A stretch of 64,000 nucleotides of DNA, from positions 25,191 through 89,190 of the forward strand of contig PNJQ01000004.1 in assembly GCA_013821985.1 (NCBI GenBank), written 5' to 3'. The stretch comes from Opitutus sp. (GTDB lineage: Bacteria > Verrucomicrobiota > Verrucomicrobiia > Opitutales > Opitutaceae). The translations under genes and the position numbers were made by a program. The notes under the pieces are model-generated. The model was not told where the DNA came from. It saw only the letters and a list, made by a program, of their open reading frames with translations, and did no database searches. Below are positions 17,252-25,677 of this stretch, one piece after another. The first letter of the stretch is position 1. The number at the start of each line of letters is the position of its first letter.

Positions 17252-17527
17252 TCAGCCTCCGGCAACCGGTGGAATGAATACGACGCGGTCGCCGTCGCTC
17301 AGCGCGTCCGTTAAGTGCGCGTAGCGGTCGTTGATGGCGACGCGCAACAGAGCGACAGGAAACGTGAGCCCGTGGCGCTGTTGCAATTCCGCGTAGAGCG
17401 CTGCGGCATTGGCAGCCGTCGTTGCAACCGTTGTGCTGCTGCATCCTGCTTGCTCGCGCAGCATCGCGAAAAAACGCACCTCGATGCCGCATCGAGCGAC
17501 GGATGGAATCATTTGTTCGGTGCTCAT
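17252..17527 (-). CDS. moaD: Molybdopterin synthase sulfur carrier subunit
   Basis: This 91-residue ubiquitin-like protein ends in Gly-Gly (FIPPVAGG), the tail that MoeB adenylates and that carries the thiocarboxylate sulfur. VRFFAMLREQAG is typical of MoaD. It follows moaA by two bases and precedes moaE-moeB by one. ATG 17527 is preceded by GGAGG inside the last two codons of moaA, and its own GG codons serve the next gene in the same way. Confidence 0.9.
   Translation of the reverse strand: MSTEQMIPSVARCGIEVRFFAMLREQAGCSSTTVATTAANAAALYAELQQRHGLTFPVALLRVAINDRYAHLTDALSDGDRVVFIPPVAGG
17255..17260 (-). promoter_or_regulatory. Shine-Dalgarno of moaE-moeB inside the moaD Gly-Gly codons
   Basis: The last two moaD codons are GGA GGC, followed by TGA, C and the ATG of moaE-moeB. 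GGAGG therefore lies five bases before the start codon and encodes the essential C-terminal Gly-Gly of MoaD. Confidence 0.7.
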
Positions 17528-17529
17528 GT

Positions 17530-18567
17530 TCAGCCTCCAATCTGCGCCATGGTGCGATTGCTGGGATGCACGTGATCCGGCAAACCGTGGCCCCACGGCT
17601 TGTGCAGCACCGCGCCGCGGATGGTTTCGCGCAGCGTGTCGTCGTCCGCACCCGTGCGCAGTGGCATCCGGAGTTGCACCTCGTCGTCGCGCAACAGGCA
17701 CATCCGCAGCTCGCCGTCGGCGGTGAGACGGAGACGGTTGCAGTCGCCGCAAAACGGATTCGAGACCGGACTGATGAAACCGACGGAGCCGCGCGCGCCC
17801 GAGAGTTGATACACGCGCGCCTCGCCCTCCAGGCGCCCGCCGTGCAGCGGCTGCAATGCGCCGAATTCTCGCTCGAGCTTCGCCATCATCTCGGCCTGCG
17901 GCACGGGCTGAAGCTGCTCGTTGCGACCGCTCTTGCGGAACGGCATTTCCTCGATGAACCGCACCTGCCAGTCGTGGGCGAGCGTGAGCCGGGCAAGCGC
18001 CAGCACATCGCCCCCGTCGTTCAGCCCGCGGCAGACGACGCAATTGATTTTGACCTTCAATCCCGCGCGTCCCGCCGCTTCGACGCCGGCGAGCACATCG
18101 TCCAGCCGCCCGCAGCGCGTGATGCGTCCGAAGCGGTCGGGCACCAGCGTGTCGATGGAGATGTTGACGGAGTGCAAGCCGGCGCGTTGCAGCGGTTCGG
18201 CGAGCGAGCTGAGCAGCACACCGTTGGTCGTGAGACCAATGTTTTCCACGCCCGGCAGAGCGGCAGTCGCGCGGACAATCTCCACGAGCGACGAGCGCAG
18301 CGTCGGCTCGCCACCGGTGAAGCGCACTTTGCGAAAGCCGAGTTCGGCGAAGAGCCGCAGCAGACGCAGCAGTTCGTCGTCGCTCAGCAATTGGTGACGC
18401 GGCAGAAAGCGGGCGTTCTCCGGCATGCAATAGACGCAGCGCAGATTGCAGGCGTCAGTCAGCGAAACGCGCAGGTAATCGATCGTGCGTCCGAATTGGT
18501 CGCGCAACGCCGAGCCGGCCGGCGCGGCTTCAAGCGGTGCGGGGAATGAGGAGGAAGCGGAGAGCAT
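17530..18567 (-). CDS. moaA: GTP 3',8-cyclase (radical SAM)
   Basis: The 345-residue enzyme starts molybdopterin synthesis from GTP. The radical SAM cluster motif CNLRCVYC gives C40, C44 and C47. The second, substrate-binding cluster is in FCGDCNRLRLTADGELRMCL, and the C-terminal Gly-Gly needed for activity is present. The frame opens at 18609; ATG 18567 leaves a normal N-terminal lead and overlaps the transporter gene by 38 bases. It precedes moaD by two bases. Confidence 0.92.
   Translation of the reverse strand: MLSASSSFPAPLEAAPAGSALRDQFGRTIDYLRVSLTDACNLRCVYCMPENARFLPRHQLLSDDELLRLLRLFAELGFRKVRFTGGEPTLRSSLVEIVRATAALPGVENIGLTTNGVLLSSLAEPLQRAGLHSVNISIDTLVPDRFGRITRCGRLDDVLAGVEAAGRAGLKVKINCVVCRGLNDGGDVLALARLTLAHDWQVRFIEEMPFRKSGRNEQLQPVPQAEMMAKLEREFGALQPLHGGRLEGEARVYQLSGARGSVGFISPVSNPFCGDCNRLRLTADGELRMCLLRDDEVQLRMPLRTGADDDTLRETIRGAVLHKPWGHGLPDHVHPSNRTMAQIGG
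17533..17538 (-). promoter_or_regulatory. Shine-Dalgarno of moaD inside the moaA Gly-Gly codons
   Basis: moaA also ends GGA GGC TGA, then AC and the ATG of moaD. GGAGG lies six bases before the moaD start and encodes the functional Gly-Gly tail of MoaA. Confidence 0.7.
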
Positions 18568-19690
18568 GATGAACGAGGGTTCCGGCGACGACGCCGATGA
18601 GATAGCCAAAGGGGAGGAACGCGCAGGCGAGAGCCACGAGCGCGACGGTCAGGACTTGCGCGGTGGCGCCGAGTTGGTCGCGCGCGAGCGAGAACAGCAC
18701 GCCCGCCTCGAGCACGAGCAGCGCACCGAGGAGCGGGAACGGAAAACGACGCGCGACTTCGGCAAACGCGGTGCCGAAAAGCAGTCCGCCGAGCACGAAC
18801 ACGGCGCCGTAAATGACCACCGATCCGCCGCTGCGCGCCCCCAGCGCGTGGTGCCCGGCGAGCCCGCCGCAGCCGTGGCAGACCGGCACCCCCCCGAGCA
18901 AGGGCGCGATAAAATTCAGCGCGGCAAAGGTCACACCCAGCGCGCGCATGTGCACGACGCGAGCGGGAAACAGGTCGCGCACGGTGCGCTCGGTGGCGAC
19001 GAGCGAGTTCGCGAGCGACAACGGCAGTTGCGGCAGCACGAGCAACACGAGCACGACCGTCCAGTCCTGCCACGGCAACTCGGGCCAGCCGAAGAACAAC
19101 GGCGCGGGTCCGGCGACCAGCGCGGTCTCGGCCGTGTGCGGAGACCAAAGCGCCCACGCCGCGCCGGCAATCACGACGAGCAAACCGACCGGCCAGCGCG
19201 TGGATCGGCGCAACACGAGCAGCACGACCATCGCAATCAGCGCAACCGGCCAGCCGGCCCAGCCGTCGCGGCCGATCATCTTGAGCGCGGCCCAACCGAG
19301 ATTCAACGCGAGTCCCGCCTGCACGCCGCGCACGACTGCGAGCGGAATCACCCGCGCGAGCCAATCCAGTGCTCCACCCAGCGCGAGGGCGAGGATGGTC
19401 AAGCCGAGCATCAGTCCGCCGAGTTGGAGTTGCGCGCCGGTGACTTGTCCGGCGATCACGACGACGGCCATCGCCTTCAGCGGCTGCACTGGCATCGGCA
19501 GCCGGTAGATCCACCCGCTGAAAATCAGCGCGACGCCGAACGCGACAAACACCGGCCCGGCCGCCAGGCCGCTCACGGCCAGCATCGCGATCAACAACGG
19601 CAGATCGGTGCCCACATCGCCGAACGCACCGGACCACTCCGGCCGGGAAAATCGTAATGGCGGTCGTGCGCCAGTGCCAGCGGCGATCAT
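18530..19690 (-). CDS. MOT1-family molybdate/sulfate transporter
   Basis: This is a 386-residue membrane protein with about ten to twelve hydrophobic helices. Two conserved motifs mark the MOT1 (SulP-related) family: PMPVQPLKAMAVVVIAGQVT in the first half and PVCHGCGGLAGHHALGARSG in the second. MOT1 proteins in plants and algae carry molybdate with high affinity; bacterial relatives are annotated as sulfate/molybdate transporters. Placement inside a Moco operon (ATGA overlap with mog upstream, 38-base overlap with moaA downstream) argues for molybdate. No ModABC system is seen. Confidence 0.82.
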   Translation of the reverse strand: MIAAGTGARPPLRFSRPEWSGAFGDVGTDLPLLIAMLAVSGLAAGPVFVAFGVALIFSGWIYRLPMPVQPLKAMAVVVIAGQVTGAQLQLGGLMLGLTILALALGGALDWLARVIPLAVVRGVQAGLALNLGWAALKMIGRDGWAGWPVALIAMVVLLVLRRSTRWPVGLLVVIAGAAWALWSPHTAETALVAGPAPLFFGWPELPWQDWTVVLVLLVLPQLPLSLANSLVATERTVRDLFPARVVHMRALGVTFAALNFIAPLLGGVPVCHGCGGLAGHHALGARSGGSVVIYGAVFVLGGLLFGTAFAEVARRFPFPLLGALLVLEAGVLFSLARDQLGATAQVLTVALVALACAFLPFGYLIGVVAGTLVHHALRFLLIPRTA

Positions 19691-20196
19691 GTTTGCCGGT
19701 TGCCGCGCTCGCGGAGCGTGAAGCGCACCCCCGCGATGTGGTCGATTGCCTCGACGATGGCCGGGGCGAGCGGGACGAGGCAGGTGGCGATGGCCGCAGG
19801 ACGGCCGGGCAAATTCACGATCAGGGTTCGCGCGCGAACGCCGGCGGTGCCGCGTGAGAGGATGGCAGTCGGCACCGTTTGAAAACTGATCGCCCGCATC
19901 GCCTCGCCGAACCCCGGCAGTTCGACTTGTAACACCGCGCGAGTCGCTTCCGGAGTGAAATCGCGGCATGCCGGCCCGGTGCCTCCCGTCGTGAGGATGA
20001 GGTGACACTGCTCACGATCCGCCAGCCGGCGCAATTCGCGGGCCAGTCCTTCAAGGCAATCCGGCATCAGCACGCGGTGCCACTCGATCGCCTCGGCAAA
20101 AACTCCCGCCACCACGCGCTCGATTTCCGGTCCTCCGAGATCGGCATATTCGCCGCGACTCGCGCGGTCGCTGAGGGTGATGCGCCCCACCCTCAT
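19687..20196 (-). CDS. mog: Molybdopterin adenylyltransferase (Mog/MoaB family)
   Basis: The 169-residue protein starts MRVGRITLSDRASRGEYADLG and carries the family motif TTGGTGPACRDFTPEATRA, followed by PGRPAAI. Mog adenylates molybdopterin, preparing it for metal insertion by MoeA, whose gene is two positions upstream in the same operon. Length fits Mog and MoaB. Both ends overlap their neighbours by four bases. Confidence 0.88.
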   Translation of the reverse strand: MRVGRITLSDRASRGEYADLGGPEIERVVAGVFAEAIEWHRVLMPDCLEGLARELRRLADREQCHLILTTGGTGPACRDFTPEATRAVLQVELPGFGEAMRAISFQTVPTAILSRGTAGVRARTLIVNLPGRPAAIATCLVPLAPAIVEAIDHIAGVRFTLRERGNRQT

Positions 20197-20654
20197 ATTT
20201 TCTCCTTTCGCACGAGTTTCACCGCGCCGATGACCATGCGTTTGTCCACCGCCTTACACATGTCGTAGATCGTGAGCGCAGCGACGGCGACGGCGCTCAA
20301 AGCCTCCATCTCCACGCCCGTCTTCCCGGTGGTGCGCACGACTGCTTCGATCGCAATTCCAGTGGCATCGACCCGAAACGCGAGATCGACCCCGGTGAGC
20401 GCGAGCGGGTGGCAGAGCGGAATCAATGTGCTTGTCGTCTTCGCCGCTTGGATTCCGGCGATCTTCGCCACCGTCAGAACATCGCCTTTCGGCAGCGCCT
20501 GCTGTCGCAGCAGTGCCAGCGTTGCTCGTCCCAGGCGAATCCGCCCACGCGCCACCGCCAACCGCGCCTGATCGGGCTTATCGCCCACGTGGACCATCCG
20601 CGCGTCACCGCGCGAACCTAAATGAGTAAAGCGAAGTCGGGGCGCGGGTTTCAT
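20193..20654 (-). CDS. moaC: Cyclic pyranopterin monophosphate synthase
   Basis: The 153-residue MoaC converts the MoaA product to cyclic pyranopterin monophosphate. Family motifs are intact: ARMVHVGDKP near the N-terminus, IPLCHPLALTGVD, and TGVEMEALSAVAVAALTIYD followed by MCKAVDK. The frame extends to 20897, but ATG 20654 overlaps the moeA stop by four bases and gives the normal length. Confidence 0.9.
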   Translation of the reverse strand: MKPAPRLRFTHLGSRGDARMVHVGDKPDQARLAVARGRIRLGRATLALLRQQALPKGDVLTVAKIAGIQAAKTTSTLIPLCHPLALTGVDLAFRVDATGIAIEAVVRTTGKTGVEMEALSAVAVAALTIYDMCKAVDKRMVIGAVKLVRKEKI

Positions 20655-21919
20655 CGGCAAAAAATGAACTGGACCGTGGATCCGACATCCGCGTGACCGG
20701 ACCACGGGGCGCACAACAGCGCATTCGCGCCCGCCACCCCGGCCAAATCGCCCGAATTCCCGAAGCGACACGGGTGCACTTGCCAGCCTTTCTCCCGCCA
20801 CTCGACGCGCACAGGCCAGAAGACTTCCCGAACGGACACTCCACCGCTCCACGCGGTGTCGAGTTGACCGCAGTGCAGCGGAAGCACGGACGGACATTCA
20901 TGGCCGGCGAGGCGGAGCAGCGCAGGGCCGACAAAAAGTTGCCACGTCGCCCAGTGGGAGACGGGATTGCCCGGCAGAGCAAACGCCAGTTGCCTTCCCC
21001 GCGTGGCGAACGCGAGCGGTTTGCCAGGGCGAATCGCCACCGATCGAAAATGAATCGCGAAGCCCAGCGAAGTCAGCAGTGGCACGGCAAAATCATAGCC
21101 GCCATATCCCGCACCTCCGGAAATGAGCAGGACGTCATGCGGAGGCATCGCTTCCAAAGCGGCGCGACACGCGGCAAGATCATCGCCCACCAGCGTCTGG
21201 CCCACCAACTCGGCTCCAGCTCGGCGCGCGAGACTGGCGACCAGTGGCCCGTTGGAATCTGGGATCTGCGCCGGGCCGGTTGCAACTCCGGCAGGCACGA
21301 GTTCACTGCCAGTCACCAGATGCGCGATGCGTGCCGGCCGATGGACCGCAAGCCGGCCGTGGCCCGCGGATGCAGCGAGCGCGAGTTCCAACGGACCAAG
21401 TTCGGCGCCAGCGTGCAATACGACTGCACCGGCCGAATGATTTTGTGCTCGCTGACGGATGTGCGTTTCGCCGTCTCGTGCTGTGACTGTCACGGCGGCG
21501 GCTTGGGCCGTAACACACTCGGTCGGGAGCACGCGGCGAGCGCCGGCGGGAAGTTCGGCGCCGGTGAAAATCTGCACGGCTTGCCCTCGCTGCAGAGTGC
21601 CCGCGAATGGACAGCCAGCGGCGGATTCACCGACGAGCTGAAACCGAGCTCCCACCGCCGCACTCTCGTCGCAGGCGATCGCGAATCCATCGACGCTACT
21701 CAAGTCGGCGGGCGGCGAGTCGCCGCGGGCGCGCAAATCACTCGCCAGCACATGGCCGACAGCGTCGGCCAAGCGAACCGTGACGACGTCATGCACCTGG
21801 ACGCAGGACAGCACCAACTCACGCGCCGCGAGCGCGGACAGCGAAGCTGCCGGACGGGCCGCCGAGTGACTAGTCGCGTCGTCGGGTCGTGAGCGACCTT
21901 CGCAAGGGACAGCGAGCAT
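20651..21919 (-). CDS. moeA: Molybdopterin molybdenumtransferase
   Basis: The 422-residue MoeA inserts molybdenum into adenylated molybdopterin. SSVDGFAIACD matches the N-terminal MDGYA-type motif; IFTGAELPAGA, ISGGAGYGGYDF, AIRPGKPLAFA and LPGNPVS are also family motifs. It is the first gene of the Moco operon, which runs without gaps to mobA. The start may be ATG 21919 or ATG 21982; the former gives the shorter, more usual N-terminus. No Moco riboswitch was recognised upstream. Confidence 0.88.
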   Translation of the reverse strand: MLAVPCEGRSRPDDATSHSAARPAASLSALAARELVLSCVQVHDVVTVRLADAVGHVLASDLRARGDSPPADLSSVDGFAIACDESAAVGARFQLVGESAAGCPFAGTLQRGQAVQIFTGAELPAGARRVLPTECVTAQAAAVTVTARDGETHIRQRAQNHSAGAVVLHAGAELGPLELALAASAGHGRLAVHRPARIAHLVTGSELVPAGVATGPAQIPDSNGPLVASLARRAGAELVGQTLVGDDLAACRAALEAMPPHDVLLISGGAGYGGYDFAVPLLTSLGFAIHFRSVAIRPGKPLAFATRGRQLAFALPGNPVSHWATWQLFVGPALLRLAGHECPSVLPLHCGQLDTAWSGGVSVREVFWPVRVEWREKGWQVHPCRFGNSGDLAGVAGANALLCAPWSGHADVGSTVQFIFCR

Positions 21920-22049
21920 AAGTCTTCTTTCCAAATGCGGGAGGCGGGAGCGTTTCCGCTCGCACCCTATCGGCGGTGCCATCGTGAGGACGTATCCTGG
22001 TAGATTTCACGGCTCGAAGACGTTTTTGTGAATGGTTGGTGACGGGACC

Positions 22050-22083
22050 AAAAGGGAGGTGGACCGCGCTCGGTCCACCTCCC
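22050..22083 (-). terminator. Rho-independent terminator after the molybdoenzyme module
   Basis: Bases 22054-22065 and 22072-22083 form a perfect 12-bp stem with a 6-nt loop. Minus-strand transcription meets TTTT right after the stem. It closes the operon whose last gene stops at 22100. Confidence 0.88.
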
Positions 22084-22099
22084 GCAAGATTGCCGGCGA

Positions 22100-22423
22100 T
22101 CAGCAGCCGGCAGACGCCTTGCCTTTGGCCAGGGTGTAAACGTCGCCGACTTTCATCTCCTTGGCTTTGGGCGTGGTGACGGTGATCAGCTTCCCGTCGG
22201 ACGCGGTGATTTTTGCGCCGCGGAGCAGGAGCTTGCCGTCGGACATGGTCGCGCGGAGGTAGCCGCCTTTCTTCGCCCAAGCGGGCATTTCACCTGCGAC
22301 TTCGATTTGGACTTGGCTGCCTTCGATGGCGATGACCTTGCCGGCGAGCGCCTCGTCCGCCGCCATCGCCGAGACGAAGCCAAAGGCGAGGAGCACGAAT
22401 GAAATAAACAGATTCTTGATCAT
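22100..22423 (-). CDS. Small periplasmic protein (ExtJ-like, tentative)
   Basis: This 107-residue protein has a signal peptide (about 1-21, AMA/AD) and a compact beta-rich body made of two short repeats, GKVIAIEGSQVQIEVAG and GAKITASDGKLITVTTP. It ends in Cys (KASAGC). A small exported protein directly after a porin recalls ExtJ in the Geobacter extHIJKL selenite/tellurite region; this parallel is from memory and position, not alignment. It lies 28 bases downstream of the porin and before a strong terminator. Confidence 0.6.
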   Translation of the reverse strand: MIKNLFISFVLLAFGFVSAMAADEALAGKVIAIEGSQVQIEVAGEMPAWAKKGGYLRATMSDGKLLLRGAKITASDGKLITVTTPKAKEMKVGDVYTLAKGKASAGC

Positions 22424-22451
22424 GGTAGGATTCTCCAGGGTGATTTGAACC

Positions 22452-23780
22452 TCAGAAGGCCACTTGGAACATGGCGCGCGTGTTCGCGTTTTCTGAGTAG
22501 AGGAAGATTGGCTGGTTGCTCGCGTTCACGAGACCGCCGGCCAAGCCGGTGGGCTTGGCGAATTCGTTCTTCAGATACTCGATCGTGAAGCGCACATTCT
22601 GGCCGCGGATGTAGTAGTTCAGGCCGAATCCCTTTTGCGTCACGGTCTGATCGGTCACACCCGAGAGCGCAGCGACGTCGAATTTTTCATAGTAGGCGTA
22701 GGGCTGCAGCTTCCCTTCTGAACCAAAAGTCTGGGGCAGGAGGTAAGCGCCGCGCACATACCAACCGTCGCGCTGGCCGTTCACGCCGCCGTAATTGGTG
22801 AGACGGTCGCCGGGATTGAGGTTCGTGTAATGCACGTCCTCGAAGTCCGACTTGATGTAGGCCGCGGTGAGCGTGTAGGTGCCCGAGGGGGTCGGATACT
22901 CAAACAAGACGTCCGCCGTCACGTAGGTGTAGTCCACGGTGTCGCCGTTCGTCACGACGCCCGCCGAGGTCACGTTCTTGTAAACTGCGGCCGGCTCATA
23001 CGCGCCGCCGAGACCAATTGTGAAGATCTTCATGTCCCCCAAGTAGGAACCCTCGTATCCGGTCGAGGCCTCGGCGTCCCAGAAAGAATAGTGAATGCGT
23101 CCCGTATACATGAAATTCTCCGAGGGAGTCATGCTGGCGGTGACGGTCGCGCCGCTAAACGGATGCGTGGTCCGCGCGAATCCCTCGCGGCCCTGGAACA
23201 CACCAACTTGATAGACGGATTTCCCATCGAATAATTTGCCCCACGCGCTGACGCCGATGTCGCGGCTGGCCTTGATGGGCGTCGAGCCGTAGCCGGAGAA
23301 CGACCACATTGAGCGGTCAATTCCGAGGGGATCGAAGCAGCCATCGAGATTGCCCCGTGTGACCGGCAGCTTCGTGAGACCGATCTTGAAATTCAGCAGG
23401 TCGCTGTAGTTGGCGATGAAGTAGGCGTCGTGCAGACGGATGTTGGCGTCGTTGTTGTCCGTGTCGGCCGCGGAGATTGAATGACCGGTGATGCCGCCCT
23501 TGGTCGTGCTGACGATGCTCTGGGTGTTGATCTGGAAACCGTAGGTTTCATCCATCATGCCCGTGAGCGTGAGACGGAACCGCGCAAAGCGCAGGTCGGT
23601 GCGGTCGCCGAGGCGATCGTTGCCGGCACCGTAATCGGTGGATTCAGCGAGCAGTTGGCCCCGCAACTGCACGCGCAGGCTAACCATGTTAGCCTCGAGG
23701 ATGTCCGCTTGGGCTGCCGTTGCTCCGAGGAATCCGGAGAGAACGACCAGCGCACCAAGCTTGCTGGGGGATAGTTTCAT
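22452..23780 (-). CDS. Outer-membrane porin (OprP/ExtI-like)
   Basis: The 442-residue protein has a signal peptide (about 1-25) and alternating beta-strand patterns with aromatic ends throughout. It finishes in the C-terminal Phe typical of barrel-assembly substrates (TRAMFQVAF). Aromatic and Tyr-rich strands such as YGFQINTQSI and DGWYVRGAYLLPQ suit a 16-strand phosphate-selective-porin-like fold. Placed after the molybdoenzyme genes, it may admit the oxyanion substrate. Porin-like ExtI of Geobacter, linked to selenite and tellurite reduction, is the suggested analogue. A 295-base gap with direct repeats separates it from the NrfD gene. Confidence 0.78.
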   Translation of the reverse strand: MKLSPSKLGALVVLSGFLGATAAQADILEANMVSLRVQLRGQLLAESTDYGAGNDRLGDRTDLRFARFRLTLTGMMDETYGFQINTQSIVSTTKGGITGHSISAADTDNNDANIRLHDAYFIANYSDLLNFKIGLTKLPVTRGNLDGCFDPLGIDRSMWSFSGYGSTPIKASRDIGVSAWGKLFDGKSVYQVGVFQGREGFARTTHPFSGATVTASMTPSENFMYTGRIHYSFWDAEASTGYEGSYLGDMKIFTIGLGGAYEPAAVYKNVTSAGVVTNGDTVDYTYVTADVLFEYPTPSGTYTLTAAYIKSDFEDVHYTNLNPGDRLTNYGGVNGQRDGWYVRGAYLLPQTFGSEGKLQPYAYYEKFDVAALSGVTDQTVTQKGFGLNYYIRGQNVRFTIEYLKNEFAKPTGLAGGLVNASNQPIFLYSENANTRAMFQVAF

Positions 23781-23983
23781 TTTGCGATGGGATCAGGTGG
23801 CCCGCCAAGAGTTGGAGCTACGAGCGCACGGCACCCGAGTTAGCCCGCGAGCACGGCGATCTGTCCGGGCCGGAGAAAGAAACGCTGTGTTCACGACGAC
23901 ATTCCTACGTGCGTTTGAATGTCAGTCCATCAGAACCGCCGCATCGGATAGACGTATCATCGGATGGATTCGCGCGATGCATC

Positions 23984-24025
23984 TTTTCTAATGCACCGCC
24001 TTTCCAGCATCGCGTTTTCTAATGC
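23984..24025. repeat. Two 11-bp direct repeats upstream of the porin
   Basis: TTTTCTAATGC occurs exactly at 23984-23994 and 24015-24025, a 31-bp period or about three helical turns; both copies are followed by an NCCG sequence. They lie in the 295-bp gap that should hold the porin promoter. Two copies of CATCGGAT lie just upstream (23942-23968). A regulator site is possible but not shown. Confidence 0.45.
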
Positions 24026-24075
24026 CCCGTTAGGCCACGCGGAACAGACCGCATCGGGCCCGAACCGGGCAGGAC

Positions 24076-25128
24076 TTAGTGCCCCGCGATTCGCTGCACC
24101 CAATGGCTCTCTTGGCCGGCGAAAACCAGAACGAAGCGGAGCAGGAACGCGCCCAACGCGACCAGCAAGGCGGGGAACACCGTTGCGCGCACCAAATTCT
24201 TGAGCTCGAGAAACTGCCAGACAAACGGAGCGAGCGTGCCGCACAGAAGCACCCCGCACCAAAAGGCGACCGACCACTTTCCATTCACTAAGGCCATGGC
24301 TGCCCGCTGACTCACTTCCGGTGCCGTGAGTAGCCCGACTAGATAAAGCCCCAGCAGGACCGCCTGCAGCGCGAGGAATCCCATCGTTGCCCAGGCAAGG
24401 GTCACCGCGGGCGCGGCGTCGGGCCGCGTGCCTCCAGTGAATCGGGCAATGAACGCACCCAAGCGGCGCCAGCCTGAGGTGGGACCCGTCGTGCCGGCAA
24501 TGACCAGCACGGCGTGCAAGAGCGCGGCCGCCGTCGCGAGACCCGAAATCAAAAAGATCGGTCCGAGCAGCGGACTGTTCCAGAGCGGGCGCGCCCGCAG
24601 CGTGCTGAGCAGCGTGCCGGTGTAGATGCCGAGTGAAAAACCGAGCATCAAATTCGCGGTCCCGAGCGCCACGATGCGGCGCGGCGACGCGAATAGAAAT
24701 TCACTCGCCCGGGTCAGAAGCGGAAATCGCCCCGTGAGGACAGGAACGGACAGTGGGAGATGCGCGACGGCATTGGCCAAAAGCGCTCCATAGGAAAGCA
24801 GCATCAAATAGGATCCCCACGACATCGGCGAAGTGGGCTCGAACGTGAGATACAGCCGCCAGACGTAGAGCTTATGCGATAGGTCGAGGAACAGCGCAGT
24901 GAGCCCCGCACTGAGCAGCCCGATTCCAATGAGCGGGCCCACGGTGCACGCTACGTGCGGTTCGGGCCGCGTTGGACGGCGGACCAACAAATGCAACCCC
25001 GCCAGCACCATTAACCCGGCAGCCAGAGCGGCGGCAAAAAGATCGATCGGCACTTCGATGCGCCAAGCTTCAAGAATCGGATCAACGCCAGGGTTGTTCC
25101 GGGTGGTGGTGTATTCGAGAGGAGTCAT
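24076..25128 (-). CDS. NrfD/PsrC-family quinol-interacting membrane subunit
   Basis: The 350-residue protein has about nine or ten membrane helices and the acidic/aromatic pattern of NrfD/PsrC. The final helix region ELKNLVRATVFPALLVALGA and GQESHWVQ are characteristic. Such subunits lack heme and pass electrons between membrane quinol and the periplasmic Fe-S subunit. It follows the Fe-S subunit gene by 12 bases. The set Mo subunit, four-cluster subunit, NrfD matches polysulfide, thiosulfate, tetrathionate and Srd-type selenate reductases. Confidence 0.85.
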   Translation of the reverse strand: MTPLEYTTTRNNPGVDPILEAWRIEVPIDLFAAALAAGLMVLAGLHLLVRRPTRPEPHVACTVGPLIGIGLLSAGLTALFLDLSHKLYVWRLYLTFEPTSPMSWGSYLMLLSYGALLANAVAHLPLSVPVLTGRFPLLTRASEFLFASPRRIVALGTANLMLGFSLGIYTGTLLSTLRARPLWNSPLLGPIFLISGLATAAALLHAVLVIAGTTGPTSGWRRLGAFIARFTGGTRPDAAPAVTLAWATMGFLALQAVLLGLYLVGLLTAPEVSQRAAMALVNGKWSVAFWCGVLLCGTLAPFVWQFLELKNLVRATVFPALLVALGAFLLRFVLVFAGQESHWVQRIAGH

Positions 25129-25140
25129 CGCAGGCCGGGT

Positions 25141-25674
25141 TCAGGTGAGATAGAAAACATGCGGGCGGCAGCCGGCTTCCGGCAGCAGGGCGTGATGCGC
25201 TCGCGTTCGCAGAAGCAAGCTCACGTCGCTGGCCGGATCATCCACATCCCCAAAATGCATGCAGTGCGTGGGGCACACGGACACACATGCCGGATCGAGA
25301 CCCTGTTCCACGCGGTGGATGCAGAAGGTGCACTTGGAAACGTAGCCGTCGGGGTGCGTAAACCGCGCGTCGTAGGGGCACGCGGCCAGGCAAGCTTTGC
25401 AGCCGATGCATTTGTTCTTCGTCACCATGACGAATCCGCCTTCGCGTTGGTGGCTCGCCCCCGTCGGGCAGCAATGCACACACGGCGGATTGTCACAGTG
25501 ATTGCAGCGCTCGGAGCGAATCTGCATCCGCACGCTGGGAAATTCGCCATGCACGGTCTCAGTGATCCAATCCCGATTGAAGCCTTCCGGCACGTCGTTC
25601 TCGACCTTGCAGGCGACCACACAATTCATGCAGCCGACGCACAGCCGCGTATCGATGACCATCGCGTAGCGCAT
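25141..25674 (-). CDS. Four-[4Fe-4S] ferredoxin subunit of a molybdoenzyme complex
   Basis: The 177-residue protein has four cysteine groups: CVGCMNCVVAC, CNHCDNPPCVHCCP, CIGCKACLAACP and CTFCIHRVEQG with a following CVSVCP. This is the PsrB/PhsB/NrfC arrangement that wires the Mo subunit to the NrfD anchor. There is no signal peptide, so export would be in complex with the TAT-bearing catalytic subunit. It starts three bases after that subunit stops. Confidence 0.92.
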   Translation of the reverse strand: MRYAMVIDTRLCVGCMNCVVACKVENDVPEGFNRDWITETVHGEFPSVRMQIRSERCNHCDNPPCVHCCPTGASHQREGGFVMVTKNKCIGCKACLAACPYDARFTHPDGYVSKCTFCIHRVEQGLDPACVSVCPTHCMHFGDVDDPASDVSLLLRTRAHHALLPEAGCRPHVFYLT

Positions 25675-25677
25675 GAT

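Noticed and set aside
21920..22050. Moco riboswitch ahead of moeA
   Set aside because: No conserved Moco-element structure could be recognised, and the region is short.
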